Source: Microcella humidisoli | GTDB taxonomy: Bacteria; Actinomycetota; Actinomycetes; Actinomycetales; Microbacteriaceae | Direction: 5' to 3' | Assembly (NCBI RefSeq): GCF_024362325.1 | Contig: NZ_CP101497.1 | Span: 1-64,000 of the forward strand | Length of the DNA: 64,000 nucleotides | The notes under the pieces: generated by a model | Told to the model about the DNA's origin: nothing | The model's database searches: none | Seen by the model: the letters and a program-made list of their open reading frames with translations, nothing else | Position numbers and translations under genes: made by a program | Part shown: positions 49,800-59,900 of the stretch, piece after piece | Layout: each line of letters opens with the position of its first letter | How positions within the stretch are numbered: position 1 is the stretch's first letter

Positions 49800-51080
49800 C
49801 TACGAGTCGCTACCGTCATCCAACGCAGCGAACTTCGCCGCCATCGTCGGGTTCCCCCGCGTCAACTTCTTGATACTCACGTCTTGCGCCTTGTCGTTGG
49901 CGAGGCGCAACTGGCGCTCCGACCCGAGCAGGGCATCCTTCGCCTTCTGAAGCCGGTCGATCGACTTGTCGATCTCGGCGATCGCCTCCTGAAACTTGCG
50001 CGAGGCGAGGTCGTAGTTGCGCGCGAATCCGGTCTTGAAAGTCTCGAGGTCGCTCTCGAAATGGGTGATGTCGACGTTCTGCGCCTTCACCAACGCCAAC
50101 TCTTGCTTGTACTGCAGCGACCCCAGCGCCGCATTGCGCAGCACCGTGATGATCGGAATGAAGAACTGCGGACGCACCACATACATCTTCGGGTACCGGT
50201 GCGAGACGTCGACGATTCCGCTGTTGTAGAGCTCGCTCTCGGGCTCGAGCAGCGACACGAGCACCGCGTACTCGCAGCCCTTCTCGGTACGGTCCCTATC
50301 GAGCTCGCGCAAGAAGTCTTCGTTCTTCTTCTTGGTGGCCGTGCCATCGTTCTCGTTCTTCATCTCGAACATGATCGACACGATCTCGGTGCCGGCGTCA
50401 TCGCTATCCCGAAAGATGTAGTCACCCTTGCTGCCCGACCGCGCGTCGTTGTCTTTCTCGAAGTACGCCTTCGGAAACGCCGTGGCGCGTATGCGGTTGA
50501 ACTCGGTCTCGCAGTGCTGCTCGAGCGTCTCGCCGACCATCTTGGTCGACAGCCGCGCCTTCATGTCTTTGAGTCGCTCGATCGCATCGTCGCGATCTTT
50601 GATTTGCGTCTCGTACTTGTCTTGCAGCGCCTTCTCGCCGAGCGCCTTCTGCGCTTCAGCCATCTCAAGGTCGGCCTTGAGCCGGTCGCGCTCTTTCTCG
50701 ACGCGCGTGGTCGCTTCGATCACGGCCAGCTGCTTCGCCTGATCTGACGCCTGGATGCTCGCCTTCAGCCTCTCGACCTCCGCAGCCTTCTCGGCCAGCT
50801 GGTCCTGGAGCTTTGCGGCCAGCTTGGCCTCGGCCAACTCAACCGCGGATGTCGTCTCGGCCTTCGCCTGTTCGAGCTCGCTGAGCAGCTTCGCCCGCTC
50901 GGCCTCGGCGCGTGCCTGCGCCAGCTTCAACTCCTGCTTCTTGTCGCGCTCTGCGAGCTCGAGCCGCTCGTTCAGCTGCTTCTCGAAGTCGCCGTCGCGA
51001 ACCTGCTTCAGAATGTCGGCGTATCCGGCCTCGTCGATCGTGAAGGACTTGCCGCAGTGGGGGCAGATGATCTCGTGCAT
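49800..51080 (-). CDS. DUF2130 coiled-coil protein with nuclease-like motif
   Basis: A 426-residue DUF2130 protein. An N-terminal zinc-knuckle-like CPHCGKSF precedes a coiled coil of nearly 150 residues (Lys/Glu/Ala-rich, to about 190). The conserved DUF2130 domain follows: [33 protein letters not shown], then [10 protein letters not shown]. The D…ExK spacing is reminiscent of PD-(D/E)xK nucleases. Experimental function is not known to me. ATG 51080 has AGGAG five bases upstream and overlaps the preceding gene by one base (TGATG). Confidence 0.85.
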   Translation of the reverse strand: MHEIICPHCGKSFTIDEAGYADILKQVRDGDFEKQLNERLELAERDKKQELKLAQARAEAERAKLLSELEQAKAETTSAVELAEAKLAAKLQDQLAEKAAEVERLKASIQASDQAKQLAVIEATTRVEKERDRLKADLEMAEAQKALGEKALQDKYETQIKDRDDAIERLKDMKARLSTKMVGETLEQHCETEFNRIRATAFPKAYFEKDNDARSGSKGDYIFRDSDDAGTEIVSIMFEMKNENDGTATKKKNEDFLRELDRDRTEKGCEYAVLVSLLEPESELYNSGIVDVSHRYPKMYVVRPQFFIPIITVLRNAALGSLQYKQELALVKAQNVDITHFESDLETFKTGFARNYDLASRKFQEAIAEIDKSIDRLQKAKDALLGSERQLRLANDKAQDVSIKKLTRGNPTMAAKFAALDDGSDS

Positions 51081-51697
51081 CACGACTCCTCTTGCGTCAC
51101 GCGGTTCGCTCGCTGGAAAGACCTCACGATGCGGATTGTTCCGGTTGATCGATGGCGGCCGGGGTGTTCGTGCCACGAGATGAAGGTGTCGGGCCCGTAG
51201 AAAACCGACGACCACGCTCGAAAACTGTGGCCGGGGGTGGCGCGCTCCGGCTGCTCGTCGTCTCTCAACGCCCTCAATACGAGGGAGGAGCTCGCCGGCT
51301 TGAAGGGCCGCCAGTTTTCTAACGAGAACCACCACGTGAAGCCGTCAATCACCTTCTGAAGGGGAGTTCCAACCTTCAGGTACTTAGACGGCTTGCCCAC
51401 CCATGCCTCAAATGAATTGTTGTTGTGGAAGTCAACTAGCGCATAGCGGGCCGACTCACCGCCGAACACGAGGCCGGGAATCTCCTGGATGGTGAACTGA
51501 GAGCCCTGGGTGCGCCAGCGTTCCGCAGCCATTCGGGCATCCCAGAACGAGGCCGCGAGGCTCGTCGGACCTTGGTAGTCGTTACTAGTGGTTGAGTGCC
51601 ATGCGTTCCGCTGCCTCGTCACGATATAGAACCTGGCCGCAACAAGACTCTGCAGCGTCCCCAGAGTCGCGTTCCCTTCTTCGCCCACCAACTTCAC
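51080..51697 (-). CDS. Hypothetical protein in the defence-type operon
   Basis: A protein of about 205 residues, unrecognised. It contains [35 protein letters not shown] and several Trp/Phe-rich stretches ([16 protein letters not shown]). Three possible starts lie close together (GTG 51697, TTG 51691, GTG 51688) behind AGGAGG; spacing favours the inner ones. It is 65 bp downstream of the UvrD-like gene and overlaps DUF2130 by one base, so it belongs to the operon. Confidence 0.6.
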   Translation of the reverse strand: MKLVGEEGNATLGTLQSLVAARFYIVTRQRNAWHSTTSNDYQGPTSLAASFWDARMAAERWRTQGSQFTIQEIPGLVFGGESARYALVDFHNNNSFEAWVGKPSKYLKVGTPLQKVIDGFTWWFSLENWRPFKPASSSLVLRALRDDEQPERATPGHSFRAWSSVFYGPDTFISWHEHPGRHRSTGTIRIVRSFQRANRVTQEES

Positions 51698-51762
51698 TGC
51701 CTCCTGACGTCAACCGAGTGCAACGGTTTATCGGCATCGCTTCGAAGCACCGGCAACTCGCG

Positions 51763-53988
51763 TTAGCTCCAGGACCCGCTGAGCAACACTGAGGGTTCCC
51801 CCCCCCACGTTATGACGAGCTCGTCGCGGGCGCGGCTCGCCGCCACGTAGAGCAGCGAGCGCTCTCGCAACAGCACGTCGTCCCGCTCTTCGGGCGCCGC
51901 CTGGTCGAGAGCCCACGGTGCGGGCATCTGCCCCTCGGAGACGTCGAAGAGCACGACGCGGGAGAACTCTTGGCCCTTCGCGTTGTGCATCGTCATGACG
52001 ACCGGGCTCGCACCCTGGCCTTCTCCCGAAATGACGGCCGAGACGGTGACGCCGCGCTCGGCGAGCGCCGTCTTGACGGCATCTCGTCGGCTGTTTGTGC
52101 GCGCGAGGATGGCGATGTTCTGTGGAGGTACGCCCTCCTCGATCCAGCCGCGTACCGTGGCCGCGACTGTCTCGTACTGGGCAGTCGCGTTGGGATTCCC
52201 AACCAGAAGAGGTGCCGGGCCGCGACGGGAAGATCGATAGCCGTTGACCTCTTCCTGACCTTCCTCGACGTCGAGGTACTCACCACCCTCCAGCACACTC
52301 ATGGCGAAGCCGAGGTTCTGCTGTGTCGTGCGGTAATTGAGGGTCAGGCGGCGCGACCGACCACGAATCGCAATGCCGTGACGCGACAGCACGACACGCT
52401 GGCCGTAGATGCGCTGGTGCGAGTCCTCGGCAATGAAGAGATCGTCCGGCCCCTCAGCAACCAGAGCTCGAAGCAGCCCCCAGTGCAGAGGCGACAAGTC
52501 CTGACCCTCATCCACGAGTAGGTGGTCGGCGGGCGCGCCGTCCATGGCTCCCGCATTCAGGGTGGCAGTGGCGACCGCCGCCAACTCCGCGAAGCTCATC
52601 TTGCCGGCCAGCGAGGTCGCCTGGCGGTACGCCTCGATGACCGTCCACACGTCCGCACGCTTCCGACGGTCGAGAGCGACACCACGGCCGGGTCGACGGG
52701 CGGTGAAGTACTGCTCGCGTGTAGTGATCGACTGTGAAAGGACGACGTGCAGATACTCACCTTCAAAGAAGGCAGGTGACTGAAGCTGCGGCGGAAGCGA
52801 CTGACCAGCCGAGTCAATTGCGCTTTGCCAGAACGAGGTCTCCTGGTTTCCGTCGAACGGATTGCGCGGCTCGATGGGAGAACCATATACAGCCTCCGCG
52901 CTCGCCCAGAAGGCAGCTCCCGCTTGGTCGCGCACTGCTGCCGCGAGTTGATCGACACCACGCACCAGCACGCCCGCCTCGCCCAGCTTCTCGACGCGCA
53001 CGATCGACCCATCCAGGCGCTCGAGGTCGCGCTTGAGCGCCTCGGCGAGCGAACGGTTGAAGGTTGTCAGAATCACACGGCCGGTCACGTTGGCTCGGTG
53101 GAGGTGCCGGGCTCGGTGAAGAAGGACGACGGTCTTGCCGGTGCCGGCTCCGCCCGTCAGGCGGAACGCGCCGTTGCGCGACTTCGTGGCGTACTCGCGC
53201 TGTTCCGGGTGCAGGAAGACTCGCCATGCGCCGAAGTCTTCGCCCTCGATGACACGACGCAGCTCTTCGTCGTTATCAATAAAGGTGAACTGCATTTTGG
53301 CAGCGGGGTGTTCAAGCCCCTTCTGCAGCCGCTCGTCGTCGCTGGCGTCATCGGGCACGTCCTCCTGATGGTCGAGCCTCAGGTCGGCACGGATCTTATC
53401 GATCGTGTCCAGCACTGCGAGGCCCAGAATCGCGAGGCGCTCCCACTCGTTCTCACGGTTCTCGCTGATCGCCAAAAGCTCGTCGTCGGACGTCGCCGCG
53501 TAGAGCGCGTCCGCTACCGCCGGGTCGAAGCCGAGGAGGGCCTCGAGTTCGGGGCGAAGATAGCCGTTCGTACCGAGATACGACTCCTTCTTCGGCGCAG
53601 GCGCAGGCAAGGAGGGCGAGGCTGTTGGGACGCCTTGCGCCCCGCCGCCTTCTCCAATCGCTTCGTAGAACTCGATGACGCCGGTTACTGGATTAATGCG
53701 CAACGCGCGGGTGCGCGCACGCTCGATCGCCTGATCGTGCGGCCACGTTCCGGCGTACACATAAGTCGTCCCAGCCGTGGGCGTATCAATCCGGTACAGC
53801 ACCGCTCGCCAGAACTGATCAACGCGGCCTGTTCGCGCACGCGAGTCAGCAGCCTGTTGCATGGGCTCGATATGCAAAGCCGCCGTGGTGTCGTCTTCCG
53901 TGAGTTTCTGCACGAAGGTGAAGATCTTCGCCTTGACAGCGGCGTCGTGCCGAGGCTCTCTGACCTTCGCAAACTGGACGTTGGGCAT
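51763..53988 (-). CDS. UvrD/Rep-like helicase with RelE/ParE-like N-terminus
   Basis: A 741-residue superfamily 1 helicase. Residues 1-95 resemble the RelE/ParE toxin fold (…LTEDDTTAALHIEPM…ARTGRVDQFWRAVLYRI…WPHDQAIERA). The helicase core follows with GGAGTGKT near residue 285, DEGQD near 490, LNYRTTQQN and motif VI LYVAASRARDEL near 720. It would unwind DNA from a 3' tail; the toxin-like fold probably binds ribosome or nucleic acid. ATG 53988 follows the helicase-nuclease stop by three bases, with GGAGG inside that gene's end. A run of nine G bases lies ten codons before the stop. Confidence 0.85.
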   Translation of the reverse strand: MPNVQFAKVREPRHDAAVKAKIFTFVQKLTEDDTTAALHIEPMQQAADSRARTGRVDQFWRAVLYRIDTPTAGTTYVYAGTWPHDQAIERARTRALRINPVTGVIEFYEAIGEGGGAQGVPTASPSLPAPAPKKESYLGTNGYLRPELEALLGFDPAVADALYAATSDDELLAISENRENEWERLAILGLAVLDTIDKIRADLRLDHQEDVPDDASDDERLQKGLEHPAAKMQFTFIDNDEELRRVIEGEDFGAWRVFLHPEQREYATKSRNGAFRLTGGAGTGKTVVLLHRARHLHRANVTGRVILTTFNRSLAEALKRDLERLDGSIVRVEKLGEAGVLVRGVDQLAAAVRDQAGAAFWASAEAVYGSPIEPRNPFDGNQETSFWQSAIDSAGQSLPPQLQSPAFFEGEYLHVVLSQSITTREQYFTARRPGRGVALDRRKRADVWTVIEAYRQATSLAGKMSFAELAAVATATLNAGAMDGAPADHLLVDEGQDLSPLHWGLLRALVAEGPDDLFIAEDSHQRIYGQRVVLSRHGIAIRGRSRRLTLNYRTTQQNLGFAMSVLEGGEYLDVEEGQEEVNGYRSSRRGPAPLLVGNPNATAQYETVAATVRGWIEEGVPPQNIAILARTNSRRDAVKTALAERGVTVSAVISGEGQGASPVVMTMHNAKGQEFSRVVLFDVSEGQMPAPWALDQAAPEERDDVLLRERSLLYVAASRARDELVITWGGEPSVLLSGSWS
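51798..51806. repeat. Homopolymer C9 (G9 in the UvrD-like coding strand)
   Basis: Nine consecutive C bases on the given strand, coding WGGE near the C-terminus of the UvrD-like protein, just after helicase motif VI. Gain or loss of one base would replace the last dozen or so residues. Confidence 0.85.
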
Positions 53989-53991
53989 TGG

Positions 53992-56900
53992 CTATTCCTC
54001 CACTTTCAACGCCGCCTGCACTGCGAGCGGGTCTGGGTCAACGAGGGTCCAGCCCTCGGCTGTCAACGCGACGCGGTCACTGTCGGTCAGGTCGTACGCC
54101 ACGACCACACGCGCCTCGCGCCACACCATGCTGACCGGGATTCCGTCGGCAAGGTCGACACCGAGCTCGGGCACCGGAACACCGCCGAGACCCGCCAGCT
54201 CGGTCAAGAAGTCGCGCTCCCCCGCGGTCGCATACTGCAGGGCCTCGCGCCATGCAGCCGGCAGGGCCAAGTCGACGAGCTCGTCACCGGAGCGGACTCG
54301 CTCGTCGGTGACGTGCTCAGCGATCGAGTGCGCGACGATCTCAACTTCACCATCGACGACGGCCGGGCCGAGCAGATTCGCGAGTCGCAACCAGGTGCGC
54401 CATCCATTGACGAAGCCCTCGCGGGCTACCGTCTCAGTGCGATCATCCAGCAGAAGTACGACGTTGCTGGCGTTGCGGTCAGCGTCATACCGGGTGGCCA
54501 TCACTACGCCGTCGCGAGCAAGGTGCCAGGTGTCGTCGCTCAACCCCGATCCGAGGTTCGCGCCCTCAGCCACGTCGATCGCTCGCTGCATGAGCGCTTC
54601 CCTCGTGCCGACACTCGACGCGAAAGTGCTGAAGGGCGCGGCCGTCAACACCGGCAGCGACTGGGCAACGGATGCCCACCGACGCTGGGCCGAGTCGGGG
54701 TCGAGCATCCACTCCATCAGGTGGGTCATCGGGTTCTGCGTGACGGTCTGAAGTGTTGCCGGCGAGAGACCAAACGCTTGGCCGGCGACGATGACCGATG
54801 CTTCGTCGTACCACCACGGGGTCAGCTCGGCAGCGCCTTCATCGACCCGCTTGATGTCGTCCCAGGTGAGGGCGAGCACGTGGTGGTTGTGAAGGCGCAG
54901 GGCGGTGCGCTTTTGGGCGTCGTCCGCGATGCGGTTGTGCTGCACGGATGCGTGGTACTTGTACCCGTCGAGGAAGATCGCGATCGGACGGGCACCGCCG
55001 CCAATGGGCGCCAGCACGAAGTCGGGGCGACTGCCGGCGACGAACACCTGGGGCGTGAGCATCCAGACTCGGCCAGCGACCTTGACCTCGACTCGGTTGC
55101 CCCACGGGCCCGGCACTTCGCGAATCGCGCCGCCGAGAGTCTTGGCACGTTCGATGAAGACTTTGCGGAACCACTGTTCGAGGTGCGACTCGGGGTCGTC
55201 GACTCCGGGGTCGACGGTGGTGATTGACCACGGCGTCGGCTGATCGTTTTCGTCGACGCCGAGAATGCGCCGCAGGTTGCGTTCGGCACTCGCGCGCGAC
55301 ACCGATTCGACGTTGAGCCCCGGCGCGAACGGCAGCAAACAGCGGTGGCACGCCGCGCGCGCCTCATTGCGACATTCGCAGTTGGCGACGACCCGCCAGG
55401 CGGCCTCGAGCACCTCGCGGATGCGCTCGTGGGCAGCCAGATCGGCGAGGTAGCCGGTGCCACCGGGCACCGTGTCGTGCACCAGCAGCGCTGTGGCGTT
55501 CTCGTCTCCCCCGGTGTTCACCGGCTCGATGATGGTCACGAGCTGCAGATGGTCGGGATCGCCGCCGATGATCTCGCGCAGACCCAGTTGAACCGCGGCC
55601 GACAGGCTCGGCAACGCAATCGAGTCGCCGACGGTGACCGAGGTGGGCAAGCGAATGACCAGGCCCTGCGTCGTGAGCGTTCGCGTGAGCGCAACCGTGC
55701 GCACGTGCTCTTCGCTCGACGAACGGTAGCGACACCAGGCTCGGTGCTCACGACGAGAGTTCGCACTGCCTTGCTTGTCGAGCTTGCCGCACGCCGCACA
55801 GACCCGGAACAGGGGCGACAGGTGCTCGTGGCCACTGAGGAAACGCGACGGGCCCGACCCGAGCTGTCGGCCGAGATTCACCCAGCGGATGGTCATCGAC
55901 CTCAGCAGCTTGACGCCGAACGACGAGCCTTCGACATACCACTGGCTTTCGACCTGTTTCGGATCAATGTCGGCGGCGATCTGCACAGTGAAGCGCTCAC
56001 GCTCACGTTCGTCACTGCGATCGTTGATCACCGACTCGTCGCGCCGCACCTCGGCGGTGACGTGTTCGAGCTCGACGACGTCCATCGTCTGAGCAGCGTC
56101 CACAATGCCGGTGTGGCCACAGCGGGGGCAGGCGGCCGCGGTGGCAGCATCCACCGGCATTGCCGTATCGCGGGCGAACCCGCACGCCGGGCAGTAGACC
56201 CACTTCTGCACGTTCGACCCCTCGGGCCCGAGGTCGACGGCGTCGATCTCGATCTCGATCCCCTGCGCATAGAAGTGCGCGCCGGGCGCGAGCTCGCTGA
56301 TAGCGATGCTCGCGTGCCGCGCATATTCCGCACTCGAGTGCTCGAAGTCTCCGGTCTCGGGGTCGATCCAACTGATGGCGACGTCAAGCGTGACCGAATC
56401 GTCGAGCAGCGAGTAGTTCGGCAGAACGCCGTACCGCTCAAGAGCCGCTACCCAGGGCTCATCGTTGATGTTCTTGATCTGTCGCATCACCATGGCGAGC
56501 GACGCCTTGGCCGCACGCCAGTCGGTCTTGTCATCCTCGGTCGCCGCGGGGTGCTTGGCGGCGGCCTCGAGATCCGGCAGCGTGTCGCTGATGGCCTTGC
56601 GGCGCAGGCCGAGCACCTCGCGCTCCTGCGTCCACCGCTGACTCGCGCCGATGATCGTGTGGGCGAGCGGGCTCGTGCGGTCGACGTCGGTCGAGCCCTC
56701 GGGGCGGCGGGCCCACTGGTGCAGGGCATCCACTGCCCAGTCACGCAGTTGGCCGCCGAAGGTACCGATGTAGCGATCGAGCAGTTCATCCGCGCGGGTC
56801 TCGGCTTCGTCGATGACCGTGCCAAGCAAGCTGTCGCCGTCGGTGGAGGCCAGGACGTCACGTGCCACGCGCACCGAACCCAGCTTGCCCGCAGAGGCGA

Positions 56901-59900
56901 GCTCGTCGATGATCGACGCGATGTACTGCCGCTGCAGAATCTCGGTGGCGTCGAGGTACGTGGCGGGCGGGCGCACTTCACCGTTGATCACCGAGAGCGG
57001 GTCGCCGAGCTTCGGTAGCTGGTCGCCGCGACCCTCTACGAACGCGAGCGCCAGGGCGTTACCGGTGTGACGCCCGGCACGACCCACCCGCTGCAGGTAG
57101 GAGGCGACCGTGCGGGGCAGCCCCGAGAGTACGACGGCAGAGAGGTCGCCGATGTCGATACCCATCTCGAGGGTGGGGGTCGCGACGAGCACGTTGGGCG
57201 CGTCGGGCTGCTGGTCGGCCGACTTGAATCCGTTCTCGTAGGCCAGCCGCGTCTCGTCGGGCAGAAGACCAGTGTGCTCGCGCGCCAGCACGCGCCGCAC
57301 CGACCCTTCGTCATACAGACGGCGGTAGAAGTCGACCGGGCCGAGCGGCTCACGCTCGAGGGTGCCGTCGCAGCGAATGGCCGTGCACGGCCCGCCCGCG
57401 AGCTGGTCAACAACGGCAACGGCGCCGGGCACGGGATTGCGGCAGATGTCGCAGACGAGCAGCGTGCTGCCCGCGAGCCGCTCGGCCTCTCTGATGGGTG
57501 CGACCAGTACCGAGCTGGCCCGCAACTGGTAGGCCGTCGACGAGCTGTCGCCGATGGTCTCGCCAACCACAACGTCGGCGTTTTCGAGCGCCGTGAACAG
57601 CATCCTGGTGAGCGTCGCGCCTTCGCTCGGCGTCACCCCGATGGTGCGGGATGCCCACCGCGCGTACCAGCTCTGCGCCGAGCTCGCGTGGTCGAGGTTC
57701 GAGGCCTTGTAGCCGGCGCCCCCCAGGCCCTTGCCGACCCGAGGGAAGGCGGGAGCCTCCCGCCCAGCCGGGAACGCGGGCATACCGACACCCTTCGTGC
57801 GACCGCCCCAGACGGCCCAACGTTGCCCGTCGCCCTGCACGTACTTGCGCAGCCACTCGTGTTCGATGGCGCCGCGCTCGCGCATGCGCTCGAGCACTCC
57901 GCGCACCCAGCGCACGACCGAGGCTGAGTCGGCCGCGAGGGCGTCATCGAGCATCGCGCCCGTCTCGTACTCCTTGAGCACCGTGCGCCCGAGAGTCTCG
58001 AGTCGCGACGCCGGCCCGGCGTCGACGCAGACGGCGAGGCTCCCCGTGCGCTCGAGTGTGCGACCGACGCGTGACTGCAGACCGAATTCGAGCGCGACGT
58101 CGAAGCGCAGGCGCCGTCGCACGGCGGTGAGGGTCTTGGTGGGCACGGCGGCGCCGAGCGGCGTGTTCCAGTAGGGGGCGAAGAGCTCGCGGTCGACGAT
58201 GTCGGGGGCGAGCATCCGGTGTCGTTCGAAGGGGTCGGTTGCTCGGCTGATCATGCGCTCGACCAGATCGTCGAGGCTGACCGTCTCGTCACCGACGGCG
58301 TCGCGCATGGCGTTGCGCAGGCTGAACACGTGCGACCGGCTCTGCACGAACCCGGCGCGGTGGGCTGCATCTTGCACGCTGTCGGTGAAGACGAGAGCCT
58401 TCTTCTCGGCTGCGTCGAGGTGCCGGTCGCCGAAGATCGTGGTGATGCTGACGGAGAGCAGAGTGGCAATGGCGCTACCGAGGAAGCGGATGCCGTCGGT
58501 CTGCCGACAGTTCGGGCACACGTCTTTCCGCGAGTCGTCGTCAGCGTCTTTGTCGCTGAGGGCGAGAACGGGCAGGGCGTCACTCTCCGCGGGAAGCGCG
58601 GTGAGAAGCCCCCGCTGCACCGGGTCGAACCACATGACCCCGTCAACGCCCGGCTGGCGCGCCTCGAGGGCGGCGCGGTGGCGCTCGCCTTCGAGTGGCG
58701 CATGGATGAGCGCCCGAAAGCGCCCCTCTCGCTTGGCGTGATTGCGGCGAATGTCGACGTCGTTGGCGTCGAGGCTTTCGCCGACAGAGGCGAGCTGCAC
58801 CCCCCAGCCACTGCGACCACAGTGTCGGCAGTACAGAGCAGGAAATAGCGCGGGTGCGGCACCTTCACCGTTGAGCGCGTCGCCGAGGTCGGGCCCGTCA
58901 TCAGACCAGTGGAACCGCGGGATGCTCTCGACGGTTCGGTCAAGGCGGCTCAGCGCCCGCACCCACAGGTTGAGGTCGACCGACGCCGCCTCCCGACCGT
59001 GGCGAGCGCGCACGGCACCAAGAGCGGCGATGATGTGCTCGAGAGCGCGCACCCGGCCGGCGTCGCGCTGCACGGCGGTTTGCTGAGCACCCAGACCCGC
59101 ACCGAGCAATCGGCCGGCCAGGTCGGCGATGGAGATCGGATCGTGCGCGGCCTGATACAAATCCTGCAGAAATGGATGCGCGCGGCTGGCCGCGAGCAGC
59201 AGCGACTCATCCGCCCCCGCGAATACGGCCGTCGCCTCGCCCGCATGACCCGCGCCGTAGAGCGTGCCGAAGACGGCGGTCACCGTGTCACCCGCGAGGT
59301 CGTCCGTGTCGTCACCGGGTAGTCGGTCAAGCACCTCCCCCAGCAGGGAATCATCCACGTCGCGCACGGTGAGCCCGGCGTCAGCGATCACGTCGGCGGC
59401 GCCCGACACCCACTCGTCCAGCGCGAGACGCGTCTCGGTCACCACTGAATCGGCATCGAACTCGTCGCCGAACACCGTGCGAGCGAAGCCCGTCATTACG
59501 GCCGGGTCGCCCTTGTCGCCCAGGGTGGCCGAGGTCGCGACCGGCGTGATGAGCCCGAGCGGACGCTCTCGTGCGGCATCGTCGATGAGGGCGCTCTCCG
59601 CGGGCCAGTTCCGCTTGAGCGCGAGGCCGAGGCGGCGCAGCAGCATGGCGACGTCGGTGCCCTGGGCTCCGTCGTAGGTGTGAAACTCGTCGAGCACGAG
59701 GTAGCGCAAGCTCGTGGCGCTCTGCTTCCACAGCGTCTGGTCGGCAGGGCGCAGCAGCAACTGGTCGAGCATCTTGTAGTTGGTCAGCAGAATGTCGGGC
59801 GCGTCTTCGCGGATTACCTCGCGCTTGGTGATGAGACCTTCCGCGGTCACCGATGACCGCTCAGGCCCCTTCTGCCCTGTGTACAGCGCGGCACGGATGC

